Shown here one piece after another: positions 15,791 through 26,600 of a DNA stretch of 44,372 nucleotides. The stretch comes from Microvirga sp. 3-52 (GTDB lineage Bacteria > Pseudomonadota > Alphaproteobacteria > Rhizobiales > Beijerinckiaceae), in contig NZ_JAHAMK010000009.1 in NCBI RefSeq assembly GCF_018383585.1, positions 80,161 to 124,532 of the forward strand. Direction: 5' to 3'. The notes beneath the pieces are model-generated. The model did not search any database. It saw nothing but the letters and a program-made list of their open reading frames with translations, and was not told where the DNA came from. Each line of letters opens with the position of its first letter. Positions within the stretch are counted from its first letter, which is position 1. The position numbers and the translations under genes were made by a program.

Positions 15791-18009
15791 CCGTCATCAA
15801 GATCGAGCGTGTCCTGTCCAGCAAGCCTTATGGCGTGATCGTCGCCGGACGGACCCTTGATGCCCGGATCGTCGCGGAGGGGTGCAGCCTGAGGGTCAAG
15901 GCCGCCCGCACGATCATGCTCGGCGAGCCTGCCGTTGGCGAGACCTGGGATGTGGATGGCCACTTGGTGTCGACCAGGTGGGGGCCGCAGATCGACGCCA
16001 CCCGCGCCAGCAGGTCGCTCCCCAGCGGTGTCCTGATCACCCGCTATTTGGCGGAGCAGGTGCCCGGCATCGGACCGTCACGCGCCGACCTCCTCTGGAA
16101 AACATACGGGACGGCCCTGCCGGAGGTGCTGGCCGCTGGCGACTTAGCCGCCATCGCGGCGATCATCGCGCCGGACCGGCCCGTCCTTGGGCCGCGGCTT
16201 GCCGCGACGTTGGTGCAGGCTTGGCGTGAAGCGGACACCGAGGCGCGCTTGGTCGCCTGGCTTCAGCAGCGTGGCGTCGACGACATGCGCGTCGCACGGC
16301 GCATCGCAGCGACGTTCGGGTTCGCATCCGTGGAGCGTCTGGAAAGGAACCCTTGGTGCCTGGTGACCCTGCTGCCGTGGGAAAAGGTGGATGACCTGGG
16401 GCTGCGGCTGATGCGGGAGGCTGGCGCGACAGCCCCGGACGACCAGCCCAACCGGCTGGTGGGCGCTGTCGACGCCGTCATCAAGGACCTGATCGCGACC
16501 GGCGCCACGGCCATGGAGGATCACGACCTGCGTGTTCGGCTGGCCGGCAAGCTCAAGGTCGGGCAAGGCCACCCTCGCCTCTTGGCAGCCCTGTATTGCG
16601 GGGTTCGCAATGGCGCCATCCTCGGCGGCGACGGCGGGACGTGGCGGGCTCCGGGTTGCGCCGCTATGGAGGAGGCGGTCGCCAGCCGCCTCAGAGCCAT
16701 GGCGGAACGCCCTGACCTCCGCCCTCGGGACATCGGACCGTTCGACTTCGCGTCCGCCCTGCAGCACTACGAGACCGTCAATGGAAGGCTCCATCCAGAG
16801 CAGCGGGCCGCCGTACTCAAGGTGCTCGCAAGCCCGTTCGCGTGCTTGCAGGGCGGGGCTGGCGTCGGCAAGACACACACCACCAAGGCCATCTGCGCTC
16901 TGTGGGAGGCTGCGGGCGGAGACGTCCTATTGGCTGCGCTGGCCGGCAAGGCGGCGCTCCGCCTGTCCCGCTCGACCGGACGCCTCGCCCGAACGCTCTT
17001 CCGGACACTGCGGGAACTCGAAGAACGCGGTGCCATCACGACCCGGCTGGCGAGGGGCTTGGTCGAGCCGGACGAGCGCCCGAGGCTTGAGTCACAGCTC
17101 AAGAGCTTGGCACACATCTCGCCACGATCCTTGGTGCTCGTCGATGAAGCCTCCATGGTCGATCTGGCAACGATCCATGCGCTCCAACGATTTATGCCCG
17201 CGGGAGCCCGCCTGCTCCTGGTGGGTGACGAATGCCAGCTCCCTCCAGTGGGCTTCGGCCTGACATTCCACAAGCTCGTCGACGACCCCCGGATCACGGC
17301 CCGCCTGACCGTCGTCCACCGCCAAACAGATGACAGCGGCATCCCCGCCGTCGCCGGAAGTCTGCGCGCCCGTGAGATGCCACTCCTGGAGCCATACAGG
17401 GGCATCGGGACCGGCGTGAGCCTCGTCCCGGCGAACGGAGCTGCCGAGATCGCTGACCGGCTCATCGGGGCCTACCTGGACCTTGCCGGTGAGGATGTCC
17501 TCGTGGTGGCTCCCACCAACGAAGGCCCGTCCGGGGTCCGGGTCCTCAACCGGCGCCTGCACGACCTCCATCTGCTTGCGAATGACGGGATAGAGATCCG
17601 TGGCGCCCTGGGCGAACTGTTCTCGGTCGGTGATCCCGTCGTGCATCGCCGCAACGATTACAAGCGGGGCCTGTTCAATGGCAGCATGGGCCAGGTCATC
17701 GCCGTTGATGTAGCCGACGGGAGCCTGATTGCGGTGTTTGACGGTGAGGAGCACACCTTCGAGCGGGACGAGCTGATCGATCTCGCGCTCGGTTACGCCC
17801 TCACCTGCCATCGGGCGCAGGGATCCCAGGCGGCGCGGGTGATCGTCGCTCTGACGCCATCCCGGCTCCTGGATCCCTCCTGGCTCTACACCTCGGTCAC
17901 CCGGGCCGAGCGGCAGGCGGTTCTGCTCGGAGACACCCTTACACTCGCCGCAGCGCTGCGGCAGCCGTGGGCGTCGGAGAGCCGGAGGGTCGGATTTTCC
18001 TGGCCTTGA
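15787..18009 (+). CDS. RecD2-like superfamily 1B DNA helicase
   Basis: A 740-residue protein starting with an ATGA overlap on the upstream gene. The N-terminal 350 residues include an OB-like strand region and helix-hairpin-helix-like VPGIGPSRADLLWKTYG (about 95), as in RecD2. The motor follows: LHPEQRAAV (Q motif), Walker A LQGGAGVGKTHTTKA (about 357), Walker B VLVDEASMVD (about 450), LLVGDECQLPPVGFG (motif III), a UvrD-C2-type GYALTCHRAQGSQA (motif V) and YTSVTRAERQAVLLGD (motif VI). It moves 5' to 3' in known homologues. Coupling to the recombinase genes implies a role in processing or replicating the excised island. It is not RecBCD RecD, because no recB or recC lies nearby. Confidence 0.85.
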   Translation: MTVIKIERVLSSKPYGVIVAGRTLDARIVAEGCSLRVKAARTIMLGEPAVGETWDVDGHLVSTRWGPQIDATRASRSLPSGVLITRYLAEQVPGIGPSRADLLWKTYGTALPEVLAAGDLAAIAAIIAPDRPVLGPRLAATLVQAWREADTEARLVAWLQQRGVDDMRVARRIAATFGFASVERLERNPWCLVTLLPWEKVDDLGLRLMREAGATAPDDQPNRLVGAVDAVIKDLIATGATAMEDHDLRVRLAGKLKVGQGHPRLLAALYCGVRNGAILGGDGGTWRAPGCAAMEEAVASRLRAMAERPDLRPRDIGPFDFASALQHYETVNGRLHPEQRAAVLKVLASPFACLQGGAGVGKTHTTKAICALWEAAGGDVLLAALAGKAALRLSRSTGRLARTLFRTLRELEERGAITTRLARGLVEPDERPRLESQLKSLAHISPRSLVLVDEASMVDLATIHALQRFMPAGARLLLVGDECQLPPVGFGLTFHKLVDDPRITARLTVVHRQTDDSGIPAVAGSLRAREMPLLEPYRGIGTGVSLVPANGAAEIADRLIGAYLDLAGEDVLVVAPTNEGPSGVRVLNRRLHDLHLLANDGIEIRGALGELFSVGDPVVHRRNDYKRGLFNGSMGQVIAVDVADGSLIAVFDGEEHTFERDELIDLALGYALTCHRAQGSQAARVIVALTPSRLLDPSWLYTSVTRAERQAVLLGDTLTLAAALRQPWASESRRVGFSWP

Positions 18010-18092
18010 CGGAACGCGTCGCAAAGGCGATGCCCAGCAGCACCACTTCAAGAGATCTGGGTCACACTGGATCCCTATACTTTGCTTGCGCG

Positions 18093-19262
18093 ATGGCTGT
18101 CACATCTCCTCCCCGTCTGATCTCATGCGACGAAGCCGGATACACCGGCCCGAACCTTAGTAACCTCGACCAGCCGTATTTTGCGTACGCCGCGCATGAT
18201 CTAACGGTCGAGGAAGCCACCACATTGATTGCGGACATCCGGCGGCGCCACCCTATTCAAGCGCCGGAACTCAAAGCATCTTCGCTCCGCCGCCGGGACA
18301 ATTGGCCTGTGATCGCCGAGCAGGTTCTTGACGCCCTTGAGGGACGCTTGCTCGTGACAGTGTTCGATAAGCAACTCGCGCTCGCGGGAAAAGCCTATGA
18401 GTATTTGATCGAGCCCGTCGTTGAGGACAACAGCGCCCTGTTCTACAGGCACAATCTGCAACGCCTTGTCGCCAATGCCGTTCATCGGACAATCGTGCGA
18501 GCCAACGATACCGCCGAGACCGTCGGGGCGGAGTTGGAAAAATTCATGAGGTCGTTCGACCCTGCGGATGCACCGCACCTGTTTGATGCCGCTCCAGACT
18601 TGCCCACTGAAGCCGCGGTCCTTAGGCAACTCCTGCGCATCGCCCGCGGTTACCGGGAGCGCATTGCCGACCGAACAGGGCATCTTCGTGAAGAGGGGAA
18701 GTGGGTCCTCGACCTGACATTCACCGCGCTTTCCTCCCTCCTTCAAGGAGGTTTCGGGCTACGGCACGAGCGTGTGGAGGTGCTGTGCGACGAGTCTAAG
18801 CCCCTTCTCGCAATGGCACCGTTCTTCGAGAGCTGGGTCGGGCGAACTGAGAAGGTCCGGCTTCATGCAGGGGACAGGATAATCGAAGTGCGCCTCAACC
18901 TTGCCCAACCCCTCACGTTCGGTCGCTCCACCGATCATCCGACCTTGCAGATCGCTGACCTTGCAGCCGGGATAGCAGCGGCGGTTCATCGCACACCGAA
19001 TGATCCCGCGCTGGCATCGGTCATTCCTCGCGTCACGCGCCACCTCGATCCCAACCACATTCTTCCCCGCGATGACGTGATCGACCCTGCAAACCCACTG
19101 GTCCGCGCAAACCTTGTGGTCCTCCAGCACCTTGCGGGACGGGCGGAGCTTCATCAGGATCCACTTGAAGGCATGGCGGAGGTTTATGCTCGGGCTCTGA
19201 AGCGGGCCATGCACCCAGCGGGGCGACTGAAGATCCAGCGGCGAGAAAGAAGAAAACAATAA
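18093..19262 (+). CDS. DUF3800 family protein
   Basis: A 389-residue protein from ATG 18093; the frame continues upstream but the DUF3800 start motif ISCDEAGYTGPNL (D13, E14) follows this ATG closely. Further family marks are ELKASSLRR, VEVLCDESKPLL and LQIADLAAGIAAA, acidic positions expected of an RNase H-like fold. Function of DUF3800 is not established; members are common in phage, plasmid and defence settings. It starts 83 bp after the helicase gene and may be island cargo. Confidence 0.75.
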   Translation: MAVTSPPRLISCDEAGYTGPNLSNLDQPYFAYAAHDLTVEEATTLIADIRRRHPIQAPELKASSLRRRDNWPVIAEQVLDALEGRLLVTVFDKQLALAGKAYEYLIEPVVEDNSALFYRHNLQRLVANAVHRTIVRANDTAETVGAELEKFMRSFDPADAPHLFDAAPDLPTEAAVLRQLLRIARGYRERIADRTGHLREEGKWVLDLTFTALSSLLQGGFGLRHERVEVLCDESKPLLAMAPFFESWVGRTEKVRLHAGDRIIEVRLNLAQPLTFGRSTDHPTLQIADLAAGIAAAVHRTPNDPALASVIPRVTRHLDPNHILPRDDVIDPANPLVRANLVVLQHLAGRAELHQDPLEGMAEVYARALKRAMHPAGRLKIQRRERRKQ

Positions 19263-19340
19263 TTCCAGTCCAAGCTGGTGAGGGCGGCATCACAGCAGAT
19301 TTGCGTCCATCGTAGGATCAATGAACACCCGTCGCTGTGG

Positions 19341-20120
19341 ATGGCTCCTATGAGTTCCTTGTGGAGAAGAGATTTGGTATCGGCCCGAGCGAAGTTCACG
19401 GAAAACAGCGGTGATGGACCCGGTTACATCTACATCGCGGAAAGTTGGAAGCTCTCGAAGAAAAAAGACTTCTTGGTTTGGAAGTACGGGTTCACACACA
19501 AGCCAAATGTGCGCACCGAGTTCTTCGAAAAGAAAGGGTACGCCGGCACCTTCGATTGGAAGATCCTCTTCAAGATCCCTGTCCCTAATATGGGAAGCGC
19601 AGAAGCCGAAATTGAGAAAATCATAGACGAGACGGACTGCTCAATTGCGGATGGCAACGCCTACGAACTTTTCAGCCCTGCCCTCCTCTACCAGGCCGGC
19701 GAGACGTTCGACAGATTGTCGGAGCGGCTTCGGCGTGAGTACGGCGACAGGCCAGCCGTAAACCTGCTCATAAATGCGCTCCAAGCCTTGGGCCCGATCC
19801 ACCCGCAGGAGACCCACGACCGCTCCGCACTCCAAATCGAGAAGGTCCGCAGGAGACGGTATTCACGCCCAATCTCCGACGCCGACTCTGAGATCATGGC
19901 ATCGGAGGAAGAAGAGGTCCGCGCAATGACGGAGGAGGCAAAGCAGCACTACGAAATCGTAGATCCCGAGGCCACCCCTGTGTTCGACAGGGGGGGCCGA
20001 TTGGTGCGCACTCTCGACACGGACGATGCCCACTCACTTCTTCATGCCCGGGAGGAAGGCCATTACCCCGATGATCGGAATGATGACCTGCACAATTGGA
20101 ATGTCCGCCTGAAGCCTTGA
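19341..20120 (+). CDS. GIY-YIG-like (T5orf172-type) nuclease-fold protein
   Basis: A 259-residue protein from ATG 19341 (a second ATG at 19350 is equally likely; GTG 19278 is possible). GPGYIYIAES (27-36) and WKYGFTHKP (48-56) are the two GIY-YIG strands, followed by R59 and by AEAEIEKII (88-96). YELF (108-111) carries the likely metal-binding Glu. The C-terminal 120 residues are charged and have no recognised domain. It is a candidate endonuclease, possibly mobile cargo or defence. GC content is slightly lower than that of its neighbours. The copper promoter begins just after its stop. Confidence 0.62.
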   Translation: MAPMSSLWRRDLVSARAKFTENSGDGPGYIYIAESWKLSKKKDFLVWKYGFTHKPNVRTEFFEKKGYAGTFDWKILFKIPVPNMGSAEAEIEKIIDETDCSIADGNAYELFSPALLYQAGETFDRLSERLRREYGDRPAVNLLINALQALGPIHPQETHDRSALQIEKVRRRRYSRPISDADSEIMASEEEEVRAMTEEAKQHYEIVDPEATPVFDRGGRLVRTLDTDDAHSLLHAREEGHYPDDRNDDLHNWNVRLKP

Positions 20121-20142
20121 GAACTTCGCTTGAAAATTGCGC

Positions 20143-20173
20143 TTGACCTTCCAATGATGGGAAGGTGCACCGT
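20143..20173 (+). promoter_or_regulatory. CueR-type (MerR family) copper-responsive promoter
   Basis: A -35 TTGACC at 20143-20148 overlaps a perfect dyad ACCTTCC-N7-GGAAGGT (20146-20166). This is the classic CueR box, and it lies in a 19-nt spacer typical of MerR-family promoters. The -10 (about 20168-20173) is weak. It should drive the HMA and cupredoxin genes. A related box is at 38115. Confidence 0.75.
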
Positions 20174-20206
20174 CTGCCCATCGTCAACGCCAACCGGAGT
20201 TTTCCC

Positions 20207-20473
20207 ATGTGCGGATGCAGCACCCACCAGGCCCAGTCGGACACCACCGCAAAGCGCGATCCGAACGCCATGACCCTCAAGGTCGAGGACATGACTTGCG
20301 GGCACTGCGCCAGCACGATCACCAAGGCGGTCGAGGCCGGCCTGCCCGGTGCCCGGGTCCAGGCCGATCCGGCAACGAAGATCGTCTCGGTCCGTGGCAC
20401 CCGCGACCTTGCCAAGGTCAAGGCCCTGATCGTCGGCGCCGGCTACACCCCGACCGTTCCGGCGCTCGGATAG
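20207..20473 (+). CDS. Heavy-metal-associated (HMA) copper chaperone, CopZ-like
   Basis: An 88-residue protein from ATG 20207 (CGGAG upstream). The HMA domain spans about 22-87, with metal-binding MTCGHC (C31, C34). It has an added N-terminal MCGCSTHQ segment with two more Cys. It would bind Cu(I) in the cytosol and pass it to an exporter such as the CopA-type ATPase at 38176. First gene after the CueR-type promoter. Confidence 0.85.
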   Translation: MCGCSTHQAQSDTTAKRDPNAMTLKVEDMTCGHCASTITKAVEAGLPGARVQADPATKIVSVRGTRDLAKVKALIVGAGYTPTVPALG

Positions 20474-20519
20474 GCGCCGGCGGGATCCCGAAACACGGAC
20501 CAAGACAAGGATCCGGACC

Positions 20520-20750
20520 ATGCACCGCTACCAGGCCGACAACCTCCTCCACATCCCGAAGATGATGTGCGACCGCTGCGTCGCCGCCCTGACCAGCGCC
20601 CTGCATAAGCTCGATGGGGTCGCTCGCGTCGAGGCCGACCTGATGGCGCGGACGGTTCGGGTCGTCTCTCGGCACTACCAATCAGCACTCCTGCGGACCC
20701 TGCGCGAGGCCGGCTTCCCCGCCGAACCCGTGCTGCAGCCTCTTGGATAA
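20520..20750 (+). CDS. Second small HMA-fold metal-binding protein
   Basis: A 76-residue protein with MMCDRC (C17, C20) in the HMA loop position and a ferredoxin-like alternation (VARVEADLMARTVRVVS). It is 46 bp after the first chaperone and probably in the same transcript. Acidic/Arg residues in the CxxC loop differ from the usual TCGHC, so metal choice or partner may differ. Confidence 0.75.
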   Translation: MHRYQADNLLHIPKMMCDRCVAALTSALHKLDGVARVEADLMARTVRVVSRHYQSALLRTLREAGFPAEPVLQPLG

Positions 20751-20761
20751 TGGAGATCGTC

Positions 20762-21247
20762 ATGCAGGCTCTTCCAAGGATCCTGGCGGCCATGGGGTTG
20801 GCCCTTGCGCCGACTTCGGGGGCCTGGGCCGACCAGGGCCATGCCGGCCATGACCACACCGCGGAGGTGGCCTACGGGCGCCCCGGAGATCCCGCCAAGG
20901 GCGGCCGCGTCATCCAGGTGGTCATGAAGGAGACCGACCGCGGCATGGCGTTCGCGCCGGAGCGCATCGAGGTCGCCAAGGGCGAGCAGGTCCAGTTCGT
21001 CCTGCGCAACGGCGGCGAGCTCGACCACGAGCTTGTCATTGGAACAGTCGAGGCGAACCGCCGGCACGCCGAGGAGATGGCGAGCCATTCGGACATGGCC
21101 CATGAGGATCCGAACGCCAAGCGCCTGGGGCCGAAGACCTCCGGCGTGCTGCGCTGGCAGTTCACCCAGGCCGGAACGTTCGAGTACGCCTGCCTGATCC
21201 CTGGCCACCGCGAAGCCGGTATGGTTGGAACGGTGGTGGTGCGATGA
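20762..21247 (+). CDS. Periplasmic cupredoxin (type 1 copper site)
   Basis: A 161-residue protein. ATG 20762 is preferred because GGAG lies 6 nt upstream; ATG 20750 would add four residues. A signal peptide ends near AWA (about 23). The mature start is His-rich (HAGHDH). The cupredoxin fold has H89 (LDHELVI) and C144-H149-M154 in ACLIPGHREAGM, the four ligands of a type 1 copper centre. It would bind copper in the periplasm or carry electrons. It overlaps the stop of the HMA gene region, so it is likely co-transcribed. Confidence 0.8.
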   Translation: MQALPRILAAMGLALAPTSGAWADQGHAGHDHTAEVAYGRPGDPAKGGRVIQVVMKETDRGMAFAPERIEVAKGEQVQFVLRNGGELDHELVIGTVEANRRHAEEMASHSDMAHEDPNAKRLGPKTSGVLRWQFTQAGTFEYACLIPGHREAGMVGTVVVR

Positions 21248-21379
21248 ACGCCGGGTTGGCCATGGCGAACGAATCCGCCATACCAAGCCCTGGGCCCACA
21301 AAGGCCACAAAGACCCTAGAGGTAACGGTTTGGAAACCGGCTGCCCATCAGATCATTACCTGATGTCAGGAGCGAATCG

Positions 21380-21844
21380 TTGAACACCCTGTGGACCCAC
21401 TTCCGTCGTCTCGTCGCGAGCCTGATGCTCGTGGCCATGGCGTCGTTCGTGCTCCATGGCGGCGCCATGGCAGGCATGCACCAGCATGGCCCAGGCTCGA
21501 CGGAATGCGCGCCGGCTTCCCCGGCGCGGCACGTGCACCAGGCCGCAGTTCACGACCACTCCTCCGCACATGCCCACCAGGCCGCGCATGACCATGCGGA
21601 TGGTGCCGCCCATCAGCACGCCGACACGGCTGTCGACACGGCCGATGCCGAGGATCCGGCCTCCGACGCCAAGCCCTCGCCCTGCTGCGCCAGCGTCTGC
21701 GCCATCGCCCTCACGGCCATTGCTTCCGACGCCATCTCGGCGCCGATGGGCATCGCGGTCGAACTCCTACCGGCATCGCAGAACGGCACCGGGATGAGCC
21801 TCGACGGCCTCAAGCGCCCGCCACGAACCCCCGGCATCGCGTAA
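21380..21844 (+). CDS. His-rich exported protein, unknown function, at the head of the RND cluster
   Basis: A 154-residue protein starting with TTG 21380, with CAGGAG about 7 nt upstream. The N-terminus is a signal peptide (LVASLMLVAMASFVLHGGAMA). The middle (about 35-80) is rich in His pairs (HQHG, HDHS, HAHQ, HDHAD, HQHAD) and should bind divalent metal. A hydrophobic stretch with CCASVCAIALTAIA follows, then LKRPPRTPG at the end. I recognise no named family. Small His-rich proteins of this build precede metal RND operons. The adaptor gene follows after about 65 bp. Confidence 0.6.
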   Translation: MNTLWTHFRRLVASLMLVAMASFVLHGGAMAGMHQHGPGSTECAPASPARHVHQAAVHDHSSAHAHQAAHDHADGAAHQHADTAVDTADAEDPASDAKPSPCCASVCAIALTAIASDAISAPMGIAVELLPASQNGTGMSLDGLKRPPRTPGIA

Positions 21845-21908
21845 CCGAGCGACCGGCCCCGACGCCGCGTCGCTCCCGACGACGTGCTCATGATCCGGGG
21901 TCCTCCCA

Positions 21909-23630
21909 ATGTTTATCCGTACCAACGGCGCCCTGCGCCGCATCCAGGCCATTCTGGTCGGCCTGGGTCTTCTGACCACCATCGCCGCCGCGGCGGTCGC
22001 CCACGAGGGGCACGACCACGGCGCCCCGCCGCCTGCCGCGGTCACCACCGGCAATCCGCGGGTCACCGCCCAGTCGGATGCCTACGAGCTCGTCGGGGTG
22101 CTGCGCGGTGACCGTCTCGGGATCTATCTCGACCGCTTCTCGTCGAACGAGCCCGTGACCGACGCCAAGATCGCGGTGACCGTCGGCGGCGACGAGGAAG
22201 CCCAGGCCGAGGCGGCTCCTGACGGCACCTACACGGTGCTGTCACCCAAGTTCGCGGGCGAAGGCCCGCTGGAGCTCATCTTCGCCGTCACGGCGCCAAG
22301 CGGCGACGACCTGCTGATCGGCACCCTCCAGCTGCCCGCCAAGGCAGTCGCCGCGGCTCCGGCCCCAGGGCGTGCCTCGCCGCTGCAGGTCCTGCAGAAC
22401 ACGCCGACCGTGCGGTTCGGCAGCATCGAGGTGGCCACGCCCTACGTGAGCGCCGGCGTCGCGCTCGCGCTCGGCTTCCTGCTCGGCCTGGTGGCCCGGA
22501 GCCGCAGGAAGCTGGTGCCCGTGGCGGGCCTGGCGCTCGTCCTGCTCGCCGTCTCGACGGCTTATGCCTTCGCCCATGAGGGGCATGACCACGGGGCCGA
22601 CGCCGCCAAGGCCGCTCTCCCTGCGGGCGACACGCCGCGCCGCCTGCCGGACGGAACGGTGTTCGTGCCCAAGCCGAGCCAGCGCCTGCTCAACGTGCGG
22701 ACCACCCTCACGAAGCCGGAGGAGGCGCAGAAGGCCGTGAGCCTGATCGGGCGCGTCATCGCCGACCCGAACCGCTCCGGCCTGGTGCAGAGCATCAACG
22801 GAGGGCGCATCATCGCTCCGGACAAGGGGCTCCCCCGCATCGGGCAAGCGGTCCGGAAGGGCGACGTGCTGGCCCTGGTCGAGCAGGCGGTGCCCCAGGC
22901 CGACCGCACCACCCTGTCCGAGCGCGTCGGCGAGATCGAGCAGGAGATCGCCGTCGCCGAGACCAAGCTCAAGCGCGTCCGCCAGCTCTCGGATCGCGGC
23001 GTCGCACCGCCGAGCCAGGTCACGGACGCCGAGATCGAGCTGGAGGGCCTGCGCCGCCGTCGCGAGATCGTGCGCCAGACCCGCATCGAGTCCGAGGTCC
23101 TGCGGGCACCCATCGACGGCACCATCGCCGCGGCGCGGGTCGTCGCCGGCCAGGTCGTCGCCTCCCAGGACGTGATCTTCCAGATTGTCGACCCGAAGGG
23201 GCTCTGGGTGGAGGCGCTCGTCTACGGCGAGATCGATCCCGCCAAGGTCACAGGCGCCAGCGCCACGGCCGTCGACGGCACGCCCCTGCAGCTCACCTTC
23301 CAGGGCTTCAGCAAGACGCTGCAGCAGCAGGCCACCGTGGTGCAGTTCGCCGTCGAGAACCCGCCGGGCAACCTGTCGGTCGGCTCGCCAGTCACTGTGT
23401 TTGCGCAGAACGGGGCCTCGGTCAGGGACATCATCATGCCCCGGGATGCGGTGGTGCGCGGCGCCAACGGCGAGGCGGTCGTCTGGCGCCACACGGATCC
23501 CGAGCGCTTCGAGGCGCGGCCGGTGCGGACCGAGCCCTTCGACGCCACCCGGCTCGTGATCCGGGCCGGCCTCAGTGAGGGCGAGCGGGTCGTGATCCGC
23601 GGCTCCGAGCTCATCAACCAGATCCGGTGA
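21909..23630 (+). CDS. RND efflux periplasmic adaptor (CusB/CzcB family) with unusual N-terminal extension
   Basis: A 573-residue protein, longer than the usual 380-500. An N-terminal hydrophobic segment (about 12-33) ends in a His motif [10 protein letters not shown] beta-rich domain (about 45-150) follows, then two hydrophobic stretches (about 178-222) and a second AHEGHDHGA copy. After that comes the standard adaptor: a barrel-sandwich half ([20 protein letters not shown] region), an alpha-helical hairpin ([21 protein letters not shown]) and [22 protein letters not shown]. The adaptor domain would link the inner-membrane pump to an outer-membrane channel. The pump gene starts 7 bp after its stop. 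Confidence 0.85.
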   Translation: MFIRTNGALRRIQAILVGLGLLTTIAAAAVAHEGHDHGAPPPAAVTTGNPRVTAQSDAYELVGVLRGDRLGIYLDRFSSNEPVTDAKIAVTVGGDEEAQAEAAPDGTYTVLSPKFAGEGPLELIFAVTAPSGDDLLIGTLQLPAKAVAAAPAPGRASPLQVLQNTPTVRFGSIEVATPYVSAGVALALGFLLGLVARSRRKLVPVAGLALVLLAVSTAYAFAHEGHDHGADAAKAALPAGDTPRRLPDGTVFVPKPSQRLLNVRTTLTKPEEAQKAVSLIGRVIADPNRSGLVQSINGGRIIAPDKGLPRIGQAVRKGDVLALVEQAVPQADRTTLSERVGEIEQEIAVAETKLKRVRQLSDRGVAPPSQVTDAEIELEGLRRRREIVRQTRIESEVLRAPIDGTIAAARVVAGQVVASQDVIFQIVDPKGLWVEALVYGEIDPAKVTGASATAVDGTPLQLTFQGFSKTLQQQATVVQFAVENPPGNLSVGSPVTVFAQNGASVRDIIMPRDAVVRGANGEAVVWRHTDPERFEARPVRTEPFDATRLVIRAGLSEGERVVIRGSELINQIR

Positions 23631-23637
23631 CGCGGCG

Positions 23638-26600
23638 ATGTTCAACTTTCTCGTCAGCAACAGCCTCAAGAACCGGCTCTTCGTCATCGCGGCGGCGCTC
23701 GTGCTCGTCGCCTACGGCTCGTGGATCCTGCCGCGGGTGCCGGTCGACGTGTTCCCGGACCTCAACCGTCCCACCGTCACCCTGATGACCGAGGCCGAGG
23801 GCCTCGCGCCACAGGAGGTGGAGCAGCTCGTCACCTACCCGCTGGAGACCGCGATGAACGGCATGCCGGGCGTGACCCGGGTGCGCTCGGTGTCCGGCGT
23901 CGGCCTGTCCATCGTCTATGTCGAGTTCGACTGGAGCACCGACATCTATCGCTCGCGTCAGCTCGTGGCCGAGCGCCTGGCGCTCGTGGGCGAGCAGCTC
24001 CCGACCGGCGTCACCCCGCAGATGGGGCCGGTGACCTCGATCATGGGCGAGATCATGCTGGTCGCGGTCACCAGCGACACCGTCTCGCCGATGGAGGTGC
24101 GCGAGATCGCCGACTTCATCATCCGGCCGCAGCTCCTCACCATCGCGGGCGTCGCCCAGGTAATCCCCATCGGCGGCGAGGTCCGCCAGTACCGGATCGT
24201 GCCGAACATCGCGGCCCTGCAGGCGCTCGACGTCACCCACGAGCAGATCGAGGCCGCGGTCACACGCTTCGGCACCAACACCGGCGGCGGCTTCGTCGAC
24301 CAGCACGGGCGGGAATACCTCATCCGCAACGTGGGCGTCACCAAGCGGCTGGAGGACCTTCGCAACACGGTCGTGGTCCACAAGCAGGGCCAGCCGGTCT
24401 TCCTGCACCAGGTGGCCCAGGTCGACTTCGCCCCGCGCGTGAAGCGCGGCGACGCCGGCTTCCAGGGCAAGCCCGCGGTGATCGTGTCGATCCAGAAGCA
24501 GCCGGGCGCCGACACGGTCGACCTCACGGGCAAGATCGAGGCCGCACTGGCCGAGATCCAGAAGACGCTGCCGCAGGGCGTGTCGGCCACCAACCTGCAG
24601 TTCCGGCAGGCGACCTTCATCGAGACCTCGGTCGACAACGTGAAGCGCGTGCTGCTGGAGGCGGCCGCCGTCGTCGCCATCATCCTGATCCTGTTCCTGA
24701 TGAACGTGCGGGCGACCGTGATCTCGCTCACCGCGATCCCGATCTCGATCCTGGTGACCGTGCTGGTCTTCAACGGCTTCGATCTCACCATCAACACGAT
24801 GACGCTCGGCGGCCTCGCCATCGCCATCGGCGAGCTCGTCGACGACGCCGTGGTCGATGTCGAGAACATCCTGCGTCGCCTCAAGGAGAACCGGGAACTC
24901 CCAGAGCCGCGGCCGGTGCTGGAGGTGATCGCGGCCGCAAGTCAGGAGGTTCGCTCGGGCATCGTCTACGCGACGATGATCATCATCCTGGTGTTCATCC
25001 CGCTCTTCGCGCTGTCCGGCATCGAGGGGCGCCTCTTCGCGCCGCTCGGCGTGGCCTACATCGTCTCGATCCTGGCCTCGCTCGTCACCTCGATCACCGT
25101 GACGCCGGTGCTGGCCTACTACCTGCTGTCCGGGCGGGTGAAGGGCCATGAGCACGACAGCTTCGTGGTCCGGCACCTCAAGCGCGGCAACGCGGCCCTG
25201 CTGCGCTGGGCGTTCGCCCACCGAGGGTTCCTGTTCACCACCATCCTGCTGGGCGTCGGCCTGGCGGCCTACGGGGCGACGTTGCTGCCGCGGGCCTTCC
25301 TGCCGCCGTTCAACGAGGGCACGCTCACCATCAGCCTCGCCTACAACCCGGGTATCGCGCTGGCCGAGAGCCACCGCCTCGGGCTGGTTGCCGAGAACCT
25401 GATCAAGGACGTACCGGAGGTGATCTCGGTCGGACGCCGCACCGGCCGCGCCGAGCTCGACGAGCACGCCGAGGGCGTCCACTCCTCCGAGATCGATGTC
25501 GACCTGAAGCGGTCGGAGCGCTCGAAGGAGGAGGTGATGGGCGACATCCGCGCCCGTCTGGCCGTCCTGCCCGCGACGCTCAACGTGGGCCAGCCGATCT
25601 CGCACCGCCTCGACCACATGCTCTCAGGGGTGCGCGCCGAGATCGCGCTCAAGATCTACGGCGAGGACATCGACACGCTGCGCACCCTGGCGGAAGGCCT
25701 GCGCGAGCGCCTGTCCGGCGTGGAAGGGCTGGTCGATCTCCAGGTCGAGAAGCAAGTGCGCATCCCGCAGCTGCGCATCGACGTCGACTACGAGAAGGCC
25801 GCCCTCTACGGCCTCACGCCGGCGACCGTGACGCAAGGTCTGGAGACGATGTCGAACGGTCGCACGGTGTCGCAGATCGTGGAGGGCAACCGCCGCTTCG
25901 ACGTGGTGATGCGCCTGTCCGACCAAGACCGCTCCACCACCGGCCTTGGCGACCTGCTCATCGCCACGCCGACGGGCCACGTGCCGCTGCGCATGATCGC
26001 GACGGTCCAGGAGACGGACGGTCCGAACCAGGTGCTGCGCGAGAACGGCCAGCGGCGGATCGCGGTCCTCGGCAACACCGACGGCAGGCGCGACATGGCG
26101 GCGATCATCGCCGACATCCGCCGCATCACCGGGGAGACGCAGTGGCCGCAGGGCTACGTCACCCGCCTGGAGGGCACCTTCCAGGCGCAGGAGGAGGCGA
26201 CGCTGCGGATCGGGGCGCTCTCGCTCCTGTCGCTCGCGATGGTGTTCGTGGTGCTCTACAGCCGCTACCAGTCGCCGGCCTTGGCGCTGATCATCATGGG
26301 CAACATCCCGCTGGCGCTCATCGGCAGCGTGATCGCGCTCAACATCGCCGGGCAACCGCTCTCGGTCGCCTCGATGATCGGCTTCATCACGCTGGCTGGC
26401 ATCTCGGCCCGCAACGGCATCCTGAAGGTCTCGCACTACATCAACCTCGCGCTCTACGAGGGCGAGCAGTTCGGCAAGGACCTGGTGATCCGCGGCAGCC
26501 TGGAGCGGCTGACCCCGGTGCTGATGACGGCCCTGTCGGCCGGCCTCGCGCTCATCCCGCTCCTGATCGGGGCGGACGAGCCCGGGCGCGAGATCCTGCA

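Noticed and set aside
23614..25617. A 667-codon minus-strand reading frame inside the RND pump gene
   Set aside because: Its composition (runs of His, Asp, Arg, Gly) is the usual shadow of a GC-rich gene, and the plus strand clearly encodes the pump.
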